From NCBI RefSeq assembly GCF_028689305.1, contig NZ_JAQTWM010000004.1, positions 30,708 through 84,195 on the forward strand: a DNA stretch of 53,488 nucleotides. Reading direction: 5' to 3'. A program made the position numbers and the translations under genes. A model generated the notes under the pieces. That model saw only the letters and a list, made by a program, of their open reading frames with translations. It had not been told where the DNA came from and ran no database searches. This DNA is from Rhodoferax sp. (GTDB taxonomy: Bacteria > Pseudomonadota > Gammaproteobacteria > Burkholderiales > Burkholderiaceae_C). Within the stretch, counting starts at the first letter, position 1, and each line of letters opens with the position of its first letter. Positions 9,226-17,849 of this stretch are shown piece after piece.

Positions 9226-10575
9226 ATGGATATGACCGAGACACCGGCAGCGGTTGCAACGGATGGCCTAGTTGGAACCATCTTGTGCGTGGATGATGAA
9301 CCCAGCATTTTGTCGGCCTTGCGCCGGCTGTTTCGCGCCAAGGGCTTTCAGGTCAAGGTGGCTGAAGGTGGGCAGGCGGGACTGGAGATGTTGGAGAATG
9401 AGCCGGTTGACTTGGTGATTTCCGACATGCGCATGCCGGAGATGGATGGGGTGACATTTCTGGAGCAGGTACGCCAGCGTTGGCCCGATACGATGCGGCT
9501 GCTGTTGACCGGTTATGCGGACATCACTTCGATCATGGGGGCCATCAACCGGGGCGAGATTTATCGCTATATCGCCAAGCCATGGGATGACAACGACATC
9601 ATTTTGATTGTCCGCGGCGCATTGCAGCACCATGCGTTGGAGCTTGAACAGAAACGCCTGCAGGCGCTGGTACAGCAGCAGAATGAAGAGCTGAAGACGC
9701 TCAACACCAGTCTTGAAATCAAGGTCGAAGAACGTACCGCCGAGCTCAAGCGGGCCAATACGGCCTTGCACGGTGCCAATGAACGACTGAAGAACAACTT
9801 CATCACCTCCATCAAGGTATTCACCAGCCTGATCGAGTTACGCAACAGTCATATTGCCGGGCATTCACGTCGAGTGGCTGACCTGGCGCGGCGACTGGCC
9901 ATCCAGCTTGAACTGGATAACAAACAGGTGCAGGAAATCTTTGTCGCGGGTTTGTTGCATGAGGTGGGCAAGGTCGGTTTTGACGACGAGATGCTGGAGA
10001 CACCGATCGTGATGCTCAACACCCGGCAACTGGTGGAGTTTCGCAAACACCCAGCGCGTGCAGCGCAATTGTTGCTGCCGCTGGGTGAACTCAAGGGGTC
10101 CGTGGAAATCATTGGTGCCCAGCTGGAACGGTTTGACGGTGCCGGGTATCCGAATCAGCTCAGTGGAACCAACATCCCCATCGGGGCCAGGATTCTCAGT
10201 GTGGCCTGCGACTATGACAGCCTGCAAATTGGTGTTTTGGCGCAACGTAAACTGGATGTGGTTCAGGCACAGAACGCGGTTGTTCAAGGCAGTGGACGCC
10301 GTTTTGACCCCGACGTGGTGGAAGCTTTGGTGGTACTGCATGGGGTGCAATCCCGCGAGCAGCTGAAGAAGAACCAACCTCAGGAGCGCACCATGAGTTT
10401 GTATGATCTGGAACCGGGTATGGTGTTGTCGCGTGATCTCGTGACACCCAGTGGTTTGCTGATGTTGACGGCGGGCCATGTGCTCGACGATCTGGTCATC
10501 CGCAAGATCCTTGAGTTCCAGCGCTCCAGCGATTTGAAACTGACCGCTGATGTCTGGCAGGACCCCAAGGTGTAG
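9226..10575 (+). CDS. Response regulator with degenerate HD-GYP domain
   Basis: 449 aa. A CheY-like receiver fills residues 18-135, with acidic residues DDE at 23-25, phospho-acceptor D67 and K118. A coiled coil follows at about 138-190, then an HD-GYP-like domain from about 195 and a C-terminal extension. HD-GYP domains normally hydrolyse c-di-GMP using an HD pair and a downstream HH pair. Here the HD reads LLHEVGK (Asp to Glu, 246) and the expected HHERxDGxGYP reads AQLERFDGAGYP, so both metal-binding histidines (about 299-300) are replaced by Q and L while GYP (307-309) is kept. Enzymatic activity is therefore doubtful and a binding or scaffold role is possible. The start at 9226 follows an AGACGGA sequence; a second ATG at 9232 is possible. 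Confidence 0.87.
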   Translation: MDMTETPAAVATDGLVGTILCVDDEPSILSALRRLFRAKGFQVKVAEGGQAGLEMLENEPVDLVISDMRMPEMDGVTFLEQVRQRWPDTMRLLLTGYADITSIMGAINRGEIYRYIAKPWDDNDIILIVRGALQHHALELEQKRLQALVQQQNEELKTLNTSLEIKVEERTAELKRANTALHGANERLKNNFITSIKVFTSLIELRNSHIAGHSRRVADLARRLAIQLELDNKQVQEIFVAGLLHEVGKVGFDDEMLETPIVMLNTRQLVEFRKHPARAAQLLLPLGELKGSVEIIGAQLERFDGAGYPNQLSGTNIPIGARILSVACDYDSLQIGVLAQRKLDVVQAQNAVVQGSGRRFDPDVVEALVVLHGVQSREQLKKNQPQERTMSLYDLEPGMVLSRDLVTPSGLLMLTAGHVLDDLVIRKILEFQRSSDLKLTADVWQDPKV

Positions 10576-10623
10576 GCCATCACCAAGAAGTTGACGCTTG
10601 CCAATGACTCAAGGGGAAATCAC

Positions 10624-12078
10624 ATGGCACTTATGGCTTGGACGCCTTATTTCGAGACGGGATTGGACTTGGTTGACGCCCAGCACCACGCGCTGGTGGA
10701 TATGGTCAACAACGCCGCCCCCCATCTGGCGCTCGATGATGAAGCAGCCAAACAAGCGGTTGGCCCCTTGTTGGACAACCTGACGCGTTATGCCGCCATC
10801 CACTTCCGTGACGAAGAGCGCATGATGGTACAAAAGGGCTTGGTTCCGGACTACTTGCGGCACCACCATCAAACACATCAGGCGTTTGTGGATGAGGTGA
10901 CGCAGATGCGGCGTCAGTACGAGCAGGAAGGCAGCCTGCCGGGTGCCGATCTGCTGCGGTTTTTGGGCAGTTGGCTGAGCTTTCATATCCTGGTGGAGGA
11001 CCAGCGCATGGCCAACCAGATGGCCGAAATTGACGCCGGGCAATCTGCTCAGCAGGCTTACGAGCATGTCAGTGAACCGCAGGATGCCGCCCATGCCGTG
11101 TTCAACAGCTCGTTGCTGGACATGTTCACGCTGCTGACCGAACGCAATCAAAAACTCGCACAGGCCAATGAAGAAGTGCACCGTGTCAAGGTCGCGCTGG
11201 AGCTGGCCAACCAGTCTTTGGAGCAGCGTGTGCAGGAACGCACCAGTGAACTGGCTGCCTCGATGGCACATCTTGAGCGCGCGCAAAACCAGTTGTTGCA
11301 GTCCGAAAAAATGGCTGCGGTCGGGCAGTTGGCTGCCGGTGTCGCTCATGAAATCAACAACCCGGTGGGGTTTGTGACTTCCAATCTGGGTGCCTTGTCC
11401 GACTATGTGACGCAATTGCTGGAGCTGTTGGACACCTACGAGCAGGTCGCTGCGACGCTGCCGCAGGCGCAACGTGAGCAGGTGGTTGCTGCACGGAAAA
11501 AAATTGACCTGGACTACCTGCGCGAAGACATCCCCAACCTTCTGCATGAATCCAAGGACGGGCTGGCGCGTGTCAAACGTATCGTGGGTGATTTGCGTGA
11601 TTTTTCACACAGTGATGAGGGACACTGGGCGGCTGCGGACCTCAACCAGGCGGTGGAGAGTGCGCTCAATGTGGTTCGCAACGAAACCAAATACAAGGCG
11701 GAGATTGTCAAGGCATTGTCGCCCTTGCCACCCGTGGTGTGCATCGTGGCCCAAATCACCCAGGTGCTGGTGAACCTGTTGGTCAATGCGGCCCAGGCCA
11801 TCGCGGTCAAGGGCGCCATCACGGTGCGCAGCGGTGTGTTGGGGGAACAGGTCTGGCTGGAGGTGAGTGACAGCGGGTCAGGCATGCCGGAGGAGGTCAG
11901 GAAGCGCATTTTTGAACCTTTTTACACCACCAAACCGGTTGGCAAGGGAACAGGTTTGGGCCTGTCCATCACCTGGGAAATCATTCAGCGTCACCATGGC
12001 TCGATTGACGTGCAAAGTGCGCCGGGACAGGGCAGCACTTTTCGCATCACCTTGCCGCTACTACAGCCGCAGGCCTGA
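10624..12078 (+). CDS. Hemerythrin-sensor histidine kinase
   Basis: Soluble kinase of 484 aa. Residues 1-130 form a bacteriohemerythrin domain with the full di-iron ligand set visible: H21/H22, H60 and E64 (IHFRDEE), H81/H85 (HHHQTH), H121 and D126 (FHILVED). Such domains bind O2 at a di-iron centre. A long coiled coil at about 165-225 leads to a HisKA H-box GQLAAGVAHEINNPVGF (His at about 242). A HATPase domain follows with NLLVNAAQAI, DSGSGMP and GKGTGLGLSI. No membrane segment is present. The ATG at 10624 has AAGGGG at 10611-10616. The neighbouring receiver/HD-GYP protein is the likely phosphorylation partner (inference). Its end lies 2 bp from the convergent hemH end. Confidence 0.9.
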   Translation: MALMAWTPYFETGLDLVDAQHHALVDMVNNAAPHLALDDEAAKQAVGPLLDNLTRYAAIHFRDEERMMVQKGLVPDYLRHHHQTHQAFVDEVTQMRRQYEQEGSLPGADLLRFLGSWLSFHILVEDQRMANQMAEIDAGQSAQQAYEHVSEPQDAAHAVFNSSLLDMFTLLTERNQKLAQANEEVHRVKVALELANQSLEQRVQERTSELAASMAHLERAQNQLLQSEKMAAVGQLAAGVAHEINNPVGFVTSNLGALSDYVTQLLELLDTYEQVAATLPQAQREQVVAARKKIDLDYLREDIPNLLHESKDGLARVKRIVGDLRDFSHSDEGHWAAADLNQAVESALNVVRNETKYKAEIVKALSPLPPVVCIVAQITQVLVNLLVNAAQAIAVKGAITVRSGVLGEQVWLEVSDSGSGMPEEVRKRIFEPFYTTKPVGKGTGLGLSITWEIIQRHHGSIDVQSAPGQGSTFRITLPLLQPQA

Positions 12079-12080
12079 CG

Positions 12081-13187
12081 CTATTTTGTGGCGCCCAGCG
12101 CCAGTGCCCGGTCACGGCAGGCCGTGAGCTCTGCCATGTGGTCACCGGCTTGGGTTGGCCAGCCTTGCAGATGCTGCTGTGTGATGTCGGCCAGCGCCGT
12201 GATCCAGGCCGGGTCATCGTTCAGGCATGGGATGTAATGAAACTCCTGGCCGCCTGCCTGCAAAAACGCTGCACGCCCCTCCTGGTCGATTTCTTCGAGT
12301 GTTTCCAGGCAGTCACTGGTGAAGGCCGGGCACACCACATCCACCCGTTTGACACCGGCTTTGGCCATGGCAATCAGGGTTGGCTCGGTGTAGGGCTCCA
12401 GCCACTTGGCTCGTCCCAGCCGGGACTGGAAGGTGACCTGGTATTGCTCCCTGGTCAGTCCCAGGCGCTCGGCCAGCAGGCGGGCAGTCTTGAAACATTC
12501 ACAGTGGTAGGGATCGCCCAACTGCAGGGTGCGTTGCGGAACCCCGTGAAAACTCATCACCAGCATGTCGGGACGTCCATTGTGCCGCCAGGCCTGATGC
12601 ACCCGGCCCGCCAGCGCGGCAATGTAACCTGCATCATCGTGGTAATGGTTGACAAAACGCAGCTCCGGGATGGCACGTACCCTGCCGGCCCACTGGTAAA
12701 CCGCGTCCCACAGGCTGGCGGTGGTGGTGGCTGAATATTGCGGGTAGGCCGGCACGATCAGCACCCGGGTGGTGCCAGCGGCCTTGAGCGCGTCCAGTTG
12801 TGATGCGATCGAGGTGCTGCCATAACGCATGGCGTAGCGCACCTGCACATCATGGCCGCGTTGTGCCAGCCAGCCTTGCAGCAGCTTGGCCTGCTTGTCA
12901 GTCCAGACCTTCAGGGGCGACCCGTCCTGGGTCCAGATGCTGGCGTATTTGGCTGCGGATTTGGCGGGTCGCAGACGCAGGATGATGCCGTGCAGGATCA
13001 GCAGCCACAGCAGTCGTGGGATTTCCACGACCCGTGGGTCGCCCAGGAATTCAGCCAGAAAGTGCCGAACGTCCGTCGTACTGGCGCTGTCCGGGGTGCC
13101 CAGATTGCAGTACAGCACCGCGGTACGTGCTGGCTGGCCATGGCTAAACGGGGGTTCTTTGGCGAAAGCAGAGGTGACTAAAGGCAT
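12081..13187 (-). CDS. hemH: Ferrochelatase
   Basis: Last enzyme of heme synthesis, inserting Fe2+ into protoporphyrin IX, 368 aa. Family landmarks include the N-terminal AVLYCNLGTPDS, the catalytic His in MSFHGVPQR (about residue 214), the YHCECF segment, SRLGRAKWLEPYTEP, and the acidic metal-path motif SDCLETLEEI. It is the last gene of the minus-strand hpnC-hpnD-hpnE-acylase-hemH run, starting 25 bp after the acylase stop. It ends 2 bp from the hemerythrin kinase and no terminator is visible between them, so the two transcripts may overlap. Heme supply near a heme-binding chemoreceptor is suggestive but may be coincidental. Confidence 0.95.
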   Translation of the reverse strand: MPLVTSAFAKEPPFSHGQPARTAVLYCNLGTPDSASTTDVRHFLAEFLGDPRVVEIPRLLWLLILHGIILRLRPAKSAAKYASIWTQDGSPLKVWTDKQAKLLQGWLAQRGHDVQVRYAMRYGSTSIASQLDALKAAGTTRVLIVPAYPQYSATTTASLWDAVYQWAGRVRAIPELRFVNHYHDDAGYIAALAGRVHQAWRHNGRPDMLVMSFHGVPQRTLQLGDPYHCECFKTARLLAERLGLTREQYQVTFQSRLGRAKWLEPYTEPTLIAMAKAGVKRVDVVCPAFTSDCLETLEEIDQEGRAAFLQAGGQEFHYIPCLNDDPAWITALADITQQHLQGWPTQAGDHMAELTACRDRALALGATK

Positions 13188-13212
13188 GGTTTATTTTCGC
13201 CGACTGGCGTCG

Positions 13213-15618
13213 TCAGGGTGCCCCGGGCTTGAGGGTGAGTGTGTCACGCGTGTTGGCGACCACATCAGACTCCTTCAGGTACTGCTGCATGTACCCACCA
13301 ACCACATAGGCCGCGGCCTGGTCGCTGTAGTGGCGATCAAACGGCACACCACTTTGGCCCACGGGGTTGATGCCCCGCGCCTGGCTGGCATCGGCAAAGT
13401 CGATGATGCGCCGGGTCGATGGGCCATAAATCACCGACCAGGGGGCCGGGCCAATCGAGATGGCCAGATTGTTGGGTACCTCGCGTGAGCCGGGTGCGTC
13501 AAAGGGGCCGACGTTGAACAACCAGTCAAACGGCTTTTGTGTCGCCATCGGGTGGCTGTGGGTCAAGCGGTGCGCCGGGCCCCAGCCCCAGTCGTTGGGG
13601 CTTTTCCCCAGCGCGGCTTTCAGGTGGGCGATGGCAGCGTGCCAGGCAATGCGCACCATGTCCCGGCGAGTTTCCACCGCTGGGGTTCTGGCATCGTCCC
13701 ACCAGGGTGAGTGGGTGTCTGCCGCCAGACGCGGCAGGGCAAAATCCAGCGCCCGTGTTGCCAGCAGGTTCTTGAATTGCAGGCCACCGAGTTCATCGGA
13801 CAGGGTGGCTTTGGCCAGTTCATACAAAAACTGGGTAAACACCGTGGGTGGGATGTTGGGCTTGGTGTATTGCCCGTCCCACTGGGTCAGGCTGTCAAAG
13901 ACCGAACGCTCCAGCGGGTCGCGCACCACCTCGCTGAGATCTGGCAGCAGTGGCTCCAGCACCCGCCAGAAATAGGCCGTCTGGGTGCTGAGTTGCAAGG
14001 ATTGGCTGTTGAGTGGGTTCCACTGGATGGCATCGTTGCCCAAGCGGTCTTCCAGCGCCTGGGCGCGGTCATACAAGTTGTAATACCCGGGGATGGGCAG
14101 GCCGCTGGCTGGCTTGGGCTGATGGTTGGCCGAGACGATGTAACCACGCGGCGGGTTTTCTTCCTGCGGGTTGTCGGTGAAACGGTAAAACCCCAGTTTG
14201 TCCGCTTCGGGTTCTGCGCCGTCCAGAATAAAGACTGGGTTGACCCCCGGCGGGCGTATCGGCAACCGGGCCGCCGCCCACCAGCCGATGTCACCACCCG
14301 CGCTAGCCCACACCACGTTGAGCCCGGGGGCGTGGATTTTGCTGGCGGCCTGACGCGCCTTGGCCAGCGTATCGGCGCGATTGAGTTCGTAAAAGGCCTC
14401 CAGCACCGGGTTGTCAGATTCCAGAAACGTCCACCACATGGCCACCGGAGCGTCGCCCAGGGTGTCGCGAAAGGCACTGGTGATGATGGGGCCGTGGGGT
14501 GAGCGTTGCAGTGTCAGCGTCACCGGCGCAGCGCCCTTGACCTTGATGATCTCCTGGGTGCTGGTCAGGTCGACCCACTGGCCTTGAAACCAGACCTGGT
14601 TGGGGTTCCCGGGGTTGACGCGTTCTGCCACCAGATCGATGTCGTCGTTCTGGAACATGGTCAAGGTCCAGCCAAATTGCAGGTTATGGCCCAGCAGGGC
14701 GGAGGCGTTGAGGGCCTGGAAATGGCCATAAAGTTCAAAGCCGGGCATGCTCAGATGTGCTTCGTACCAGACCGCTGGCACGGCAAAACCGATGTGGGGA
14801 TCACCCGCCAGCAGTGGCTTGCCGCTGGAGCTGCGCTGGCCGGACACGGCCCAGGCGTTGCTGCCTTCAAACAGCGGTACACCGGCCAATTCCTGTGCCT
14901 CACGGCTGGCCTGGGCCAACTGGCTCAGGGCCTGCCAGTCGGGCTTGGCTGCTGCGGTGGGCGCCGGGCTGAGAACGCCCAGCGGGTTCCACTCCACGTC
15001 AAAAATGCGCAGGTAGTCCGGGCCCAGTTCATCACGCACAAAAGTCAGCACCGGTTCGGTCTTGAAGGCAGCGGCAAAGCTGTAAGCCAGATAACCGGAT
15101 ACCGCCACGGTGTCTTGCAGCGTAAAGGGTCGTTTGGGAATGCCCATCAGGTCAAATTCCATGGGGGCTGGGTGGCTGGCCTGAAACTGGTTGATCCCGT
15201 CCAGATAGGCGCTCAGCGCCTGGACCGATGGACTCTGCGGGTCCAGTGTGGCGGCTACCTTGGCCGCGTGCTCGCGCAGCCGCAGGGTGCGAAACAGCCG
15301 GTCGGTCTTGACCAGCTTCGGACCCAGGATTTCGGACAGTTCACCTTGTGCCAGACGGCGCACCATTTCCATCTGAAACAGGCGGTCCTGGGCATGGACA
15401 TAACCCAGGGCACGGTACAGGTCACCTTCATGGCTGGCCTTGATGTGGGGCACACCACGTTCGTCATAACGCACGCTGACCGGCGCCTTGAGCCGGGACA
15501 GCGCCAGTTCGCCGGAGCGCTGGGGCAGCTTGGTGTTGACGTACCAGAAGGCGCCACCGCCAGCCGCCAACAGCAAGGTGAGCAGCAAGCCAAAGACGAT
15601 TTTCAGGGCAAGTTTCAT
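13213..15618 (-). CDS. Penicillin acylase (Ntn-hydrolase) family protein
   Basis: Periplasmic N-terminal nucleophile hydrolase of the penicillin/AHL acylase (PF01804) family, 801 aa. A hydrophobic N-terminal segment (residues 5-25) acts as signal or anchor. The propeptide/beta-chain junction is EGSNAWAVSG, placing the autocatalytic nucleophile at Ser253. LLAGDPHIGF follows, as is typical. The C-terminal half includes NLAISIGPAPWSVIYGP and GINPVGQSGVPFDRHYSDQ, both characteristic of the beta chain. Family members cleave amides of penicillins or acyl-homoserine lactones, and the substrate cannot be assigned here. Its place between hpnE and hemH is unusual. Gaps of 23 and 25 bp suggest cotranscription. 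Confidence 0.88.
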   Translation of the reverse strand: MKLALKIVFGLLLTLLLAAGGGAFWYVNTKLPQRSGELALSRLKAPVSVRYDERGVPHIKASHEGDLYRALGYVHAQDRLFQMEMVRRLAQGELSEILGPKLVKTDRLFRTLRLREHAAKVAATLDPQSPSVQALSAYLDGINQFQASHPAPMEFDLMGIPKRPFTLQDTVAVSGYLAYSFAAAFKTEPVLTFVRDELGPDYLRIFDVEWNPLGVLSPAPTAAAKPDWQALSQLAQASREAQELAGVPLFEGSNAWAVSGQRSSSGKPLLAGDPHIGFAVPAVWYEAHLSMPGFELYGHFQALNASALLGHNLQFGWTLTMFQNDDIDLVAERVNPGNPNQVWFQGQWVDLTSTQEIIKVKGAAPVTLTLQRSPHGPIITSAFRDTLGDAPVAMWWTFLESDNPVLEAFYELNRADTLAKARQAASKIHAPGLNVVWASAGGDIGWWAAARLPIRPPGVNPVFILDGAEPEADKLGFYRFTDNPQEENPPRGYIVSANHQPKPASGLPIPGYYNLYDRAQALEDRLGNDAIQWNPLNSQSLQLSTQTAYFWRVLEPLLPDLSEVVRDPLERSVFDSLTQWDGQYTKPNIPPTVFTQFLYELAKATLSDELGGLQFKNLLATRALDFALPRLAADTHSPWWDDARTPAVETRRDMVRIAWHAAIAHLKAALGKSPNDWGWGPAHRLTHSHPMATQKPFDWLFNVGPFDAPGSREVPNNLAISIGPAPWSVIYGPSTRRIIDFADASQARGINPVGQSGVPFDRHYSDQAAAYVVGGYMQQYLKESDVVANTRDTLTLKPGAP

Positions 15619-15641
15619 GGCGAAGTCGGGGAGGGGGCAAG

Positions 15642-16970
15642 TCAGGCGTGGTCAGTCATCATATCGGTGTTGGCCAGCACCGCGGCGGCCACACCGCTGC
15701 GCACCGCGCCTTCCAGCGTGGCGGGGTAGGGACCGGCCACGTAGTCACCACAGGCCAGCAGACCGGGCGCAATCCGGCTGCCGGGGCGCAGCAGATGAGG
15801 TACGCAGGCAAACGTGGCCCGCTTTTCCACGATGGTTTGCACGGTCTGCAGGTCCAGCTGCAACTGGTCTTCAGCCTGCTGCAGCACCTGGGCCTGCAGT
15901 GTGGCGCGGTCACTCTGGCTGGCGCTCACTACAAACGCCAGCAAACCTTGGGGGCCGCCCAGCTGCCCCCGGTCAAAGACAAACTGCGCAGGATGGGCGG
16001 CGTTGCTGCGCAGGGCCAGCATGGGTTGCGGCAGCCTGGCGGTCGGAGCCCAGGCATAGACCGTGGCAATCGCCTCGAAGCGCAGGGCACTGACAGTGGA
16101 CACCCACGCCTGCATCTCATTTGCTATATATTTTATAGTTGATGAGAACGATTTGGTAAGGGCTAGCGCTGCATTTTCTGCAGAATTTGCCAGAATCACG
16201 GCGTCAAAAGACTGGCCGTTGACCTGCCAGGTGTTGCCGCCACTGGGCGCAAGTTGCGCCACCCGCGTGCCCAGGTGCAGTTGAGCGCCGCGCTGTTGCA
16301 CCCAGTCGGCCGCAGCGGCTGGAAACAGGGTGCCGAGGTCGGTGCGGGGCAACAACAAGTGTGAGCCGCCGGCCACGCCAAACAGCGCGTCACGCAGCAC
16401 CCGCAAGAAAACCTGGGCATCGGCTTGGGCGACGGGGGTGTTCAAGGCCGAGACACACAGGGGCTCGATCACATCAGCCGTCACACGGGTGCTCACGGTT
16501 TGGCACAACTCGGCCACACTGAGCCCGGCTTCACAGGTAAACCCTTGCCGTTGCCAGCGTGTGGCGGCGCATATCAGCGACCATTTGTCGGCCCAGGTCC
16601 AGCCGCGCGCGCCCAGGATGCCGCCCAATGCATCCAGCGGTGTCGGCCAGTTGGGCAGGTGAAGGCCTGTGCCGTCAGGAAACTGCAGCGTCAGGGGCAG
16701 ATCCAGCAGCACATCGCGTGGTGCCAGGCCCACCAGGCGCATCAGGCGCAGCGTTTCGGTGTAAGCGCCAATCAGGATGTGTTGGCCGTTGTCCAGCATG
16801 ACCGGGCGGCCGTCTGGCAGCGTGGCTGGCAAGGAGCGTGCCCGCCCGCCGAGGGTTCTGGCGGCTTCAAAAAGCGTGACATGATGACCATCCTGGCAGG
16901 CATGAACCGCTGCCGCCAACCCGGCCCAGCCGGCACCCACGATGGCGATGTCCAAAGGTCGCCTGGTCAT
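15642..16970 (-). CDS. hpnE: Hydroxysqualene dehydroxylase
   Basis: FAD-dependent enzyme of 442 aa, the third step of the HpnCDE squalene route. It reduces hydroxysqualene to squalene. The N-terminal dinucleotide fold is DIAIVGAGWAGLAAAVHA with E at the end of beta-2 (TLFEAARTLGGRARS). The C-terminal flavin motif is LLACGDYVAGPYPATLEGAV. It follows hpnD after 5 bp. Residues encoded at 16121-16170 (ALTKSFSSTIKYIAN) correspond to a copy of the 50-bp repeat and fall in a variable stretch before EAIATVYAW. The enzyme core is otherwise complete. A phytoene-desaturase-like function is the main alternative, made unlikely by hpnC and hpnD. Confidence 0.9.
   Translation of the reverse strand: MTRRPLDIAIVGAGWAGLAAAVHACQDGHHVTLFEAARTLGGRARSLPATLPDGRPVMLDNGQHILIGAYTETLRLMRLVGLAPRDVLLDLPLTLQFPDGTGLHLPNWPTPLDALGGILGARGWTWADKWSLICAATRWQRQGFTCEAGLSVAELCQTVSTRVTADVIEPLCVSALNTPVAQADAQVFLRVLRDALFGVAGGSHLLLPRTDLGTLFPAAAADWVQQRGAQLHLGTRVAQLAPSGGNTWQVNGQSFDAVILANSAENAALALTKSFSSTIKYIANEMQAWVSTVSALRFEAIATVYAWAPTARLPQPMLALRSNAAHPAQFVFDRGQLGGPQGLLAFVVSASQSDRATLQAQVLQQAEDQLQLDLQTVQTIVEKRATFACVPHLLRPGSRIAPGLLACGDYVAGPYPATLEGAVRSGVAAAVLANTDMMTDHA
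16121..16170 (-). repeat. 50-bp head-tail repeat, copy 2 (inside hpnE)
   Basis: Minus-strand copy. The head AGCGCTAGCCC starts at 16170 and the tail AACTATAAAATATATAGCAA starts at 16140 (30-bp offset). The tail is conspicuously AT-rich for this gene. It is read sense in the same frame as copies 4 and 7, giving LALTKSFSSTIKYIAN. Confidence 0.75.
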
Positions 16971-16975
16971 GGCGA

Positions 16976-17815
16976 CTAGAGCTGCCCCAGCGCCTGCACC
17001 TTCCAGGCCAGCCAGAGTTTGCGCAAGGGGGTCAGGCTGATGCGCTGGTGCAGCACCTTGAACTGCTCCTGTTCCATCTCACGCAGCAGGGCCCGGTAAA
17101 TGCTGGCCATCATCAGCCCGGGTTTCTGGGCGCGCCGGTCGGCTGCGGGCAACAAGGCCAGCGCCTGGTCATACAGAGCGTGGGCGCGCTGCGCCTGAAA
17201 TGTCATCAGCGCTTCAAAGCGCTCGGAGTAACTGCGGTTCAGAATCTCTTGCGCGGTCACACCAAAACGTTGCAGCTCGCTGACCGGCAGGTAAATGCGC
17301 CCACGCATGGCGTCTTCACCAACGTCACGCAGGATGTTGGTGAGTTGCAGCGCCTGGCCCAGGGTGTGGGCGTAGGCGGTGGTCTGGGTGTGGGTCTGGC
17401 CAAAAATCTGCGCTGCGACTTCACCAACCACGCCGGCCACCAGGTGGCAGTAGCGCTGCAGGCCAGGGTAATCCAGGTAACGGGTCTGGTTCAGGTCCAT
17501 CTGGCAGCCTTCGATCACCGCTTGCAACTGGCGCTGCTCGATGCCATAAACCGGCGCCAGCGGCATCAGGGCCTGCATGACCGGGTGGCTGGGTTGGCCG
17601 GCAAACGATTTGGCGACTTCGGCCTGCCACCAGGCCAGTTTGGTGGCAGCCACTCCGGCGTCGCTGGTGTCGTCCACCACGTCATCCACCTCACGGCAGA
17701 ACGCATAAAACGCGGTGATGGCCGCCCGTTTGGGGGCTGGCAGGAACAAAAAGGCGTAATAAAAACTGCTGCCGGAGGCGGCGGCTTTTTGCTGGACGTA
17801 GTCTTGGGGGGTCAT
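16976..17815 (-). CDS. hpnD: Presqualene diphosphate synthase
   Basis: Trans-isoprenyl diphosphate synthase of the squalene/phytoene synthase family, 279 aa. It condenses two farnesyl diphosphates to presqualene diphosphate. The first aspartate-rich motif lies in YAFCREVDDVVDD and the second in LTNILRDVGEDAMRGRIYLP. The N-terminus MTPQDYVQQKAAASGSSFYY is typical of HpnD. It sits between hpnC (34-bp gap) and hpnE (5-bp gap). No membrane anchor is present. Complete and intact. Phytoene synthase is the closest alternative by fold, but the HpnC/D/E triple makes squalene the expected product. Confidence 0.92.
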   Translation of the reverse strand: MTPQDYVQQKAAASGSSFYYAFLFLPAPKRAAITAFYAFCREVDDVVDDTSDAGVAATKLAWWQAEVAKSFAGQPSHPVMQALMPLAPVYGIEQRQLQAVIEGCQMDLNQTRYLDYPGLQRYCHLVAGVVGEVAAQIFGQTHTQTTAYAHTLGQALQLTNILRDVGEDAMRGRIYLPVSELQRFGVTAQEILNRSYSERFEALMTFQAQRAHALYDQALALLPAADRRAQKPGLMMASIYRALLREMEQEQFKVLHQRISLTPLRKLWLAWKVQALGQL

Positions 17816-17849
17816 GGGGGCAGCTTGGTTGCGCCTGAGTTTAAACAGG

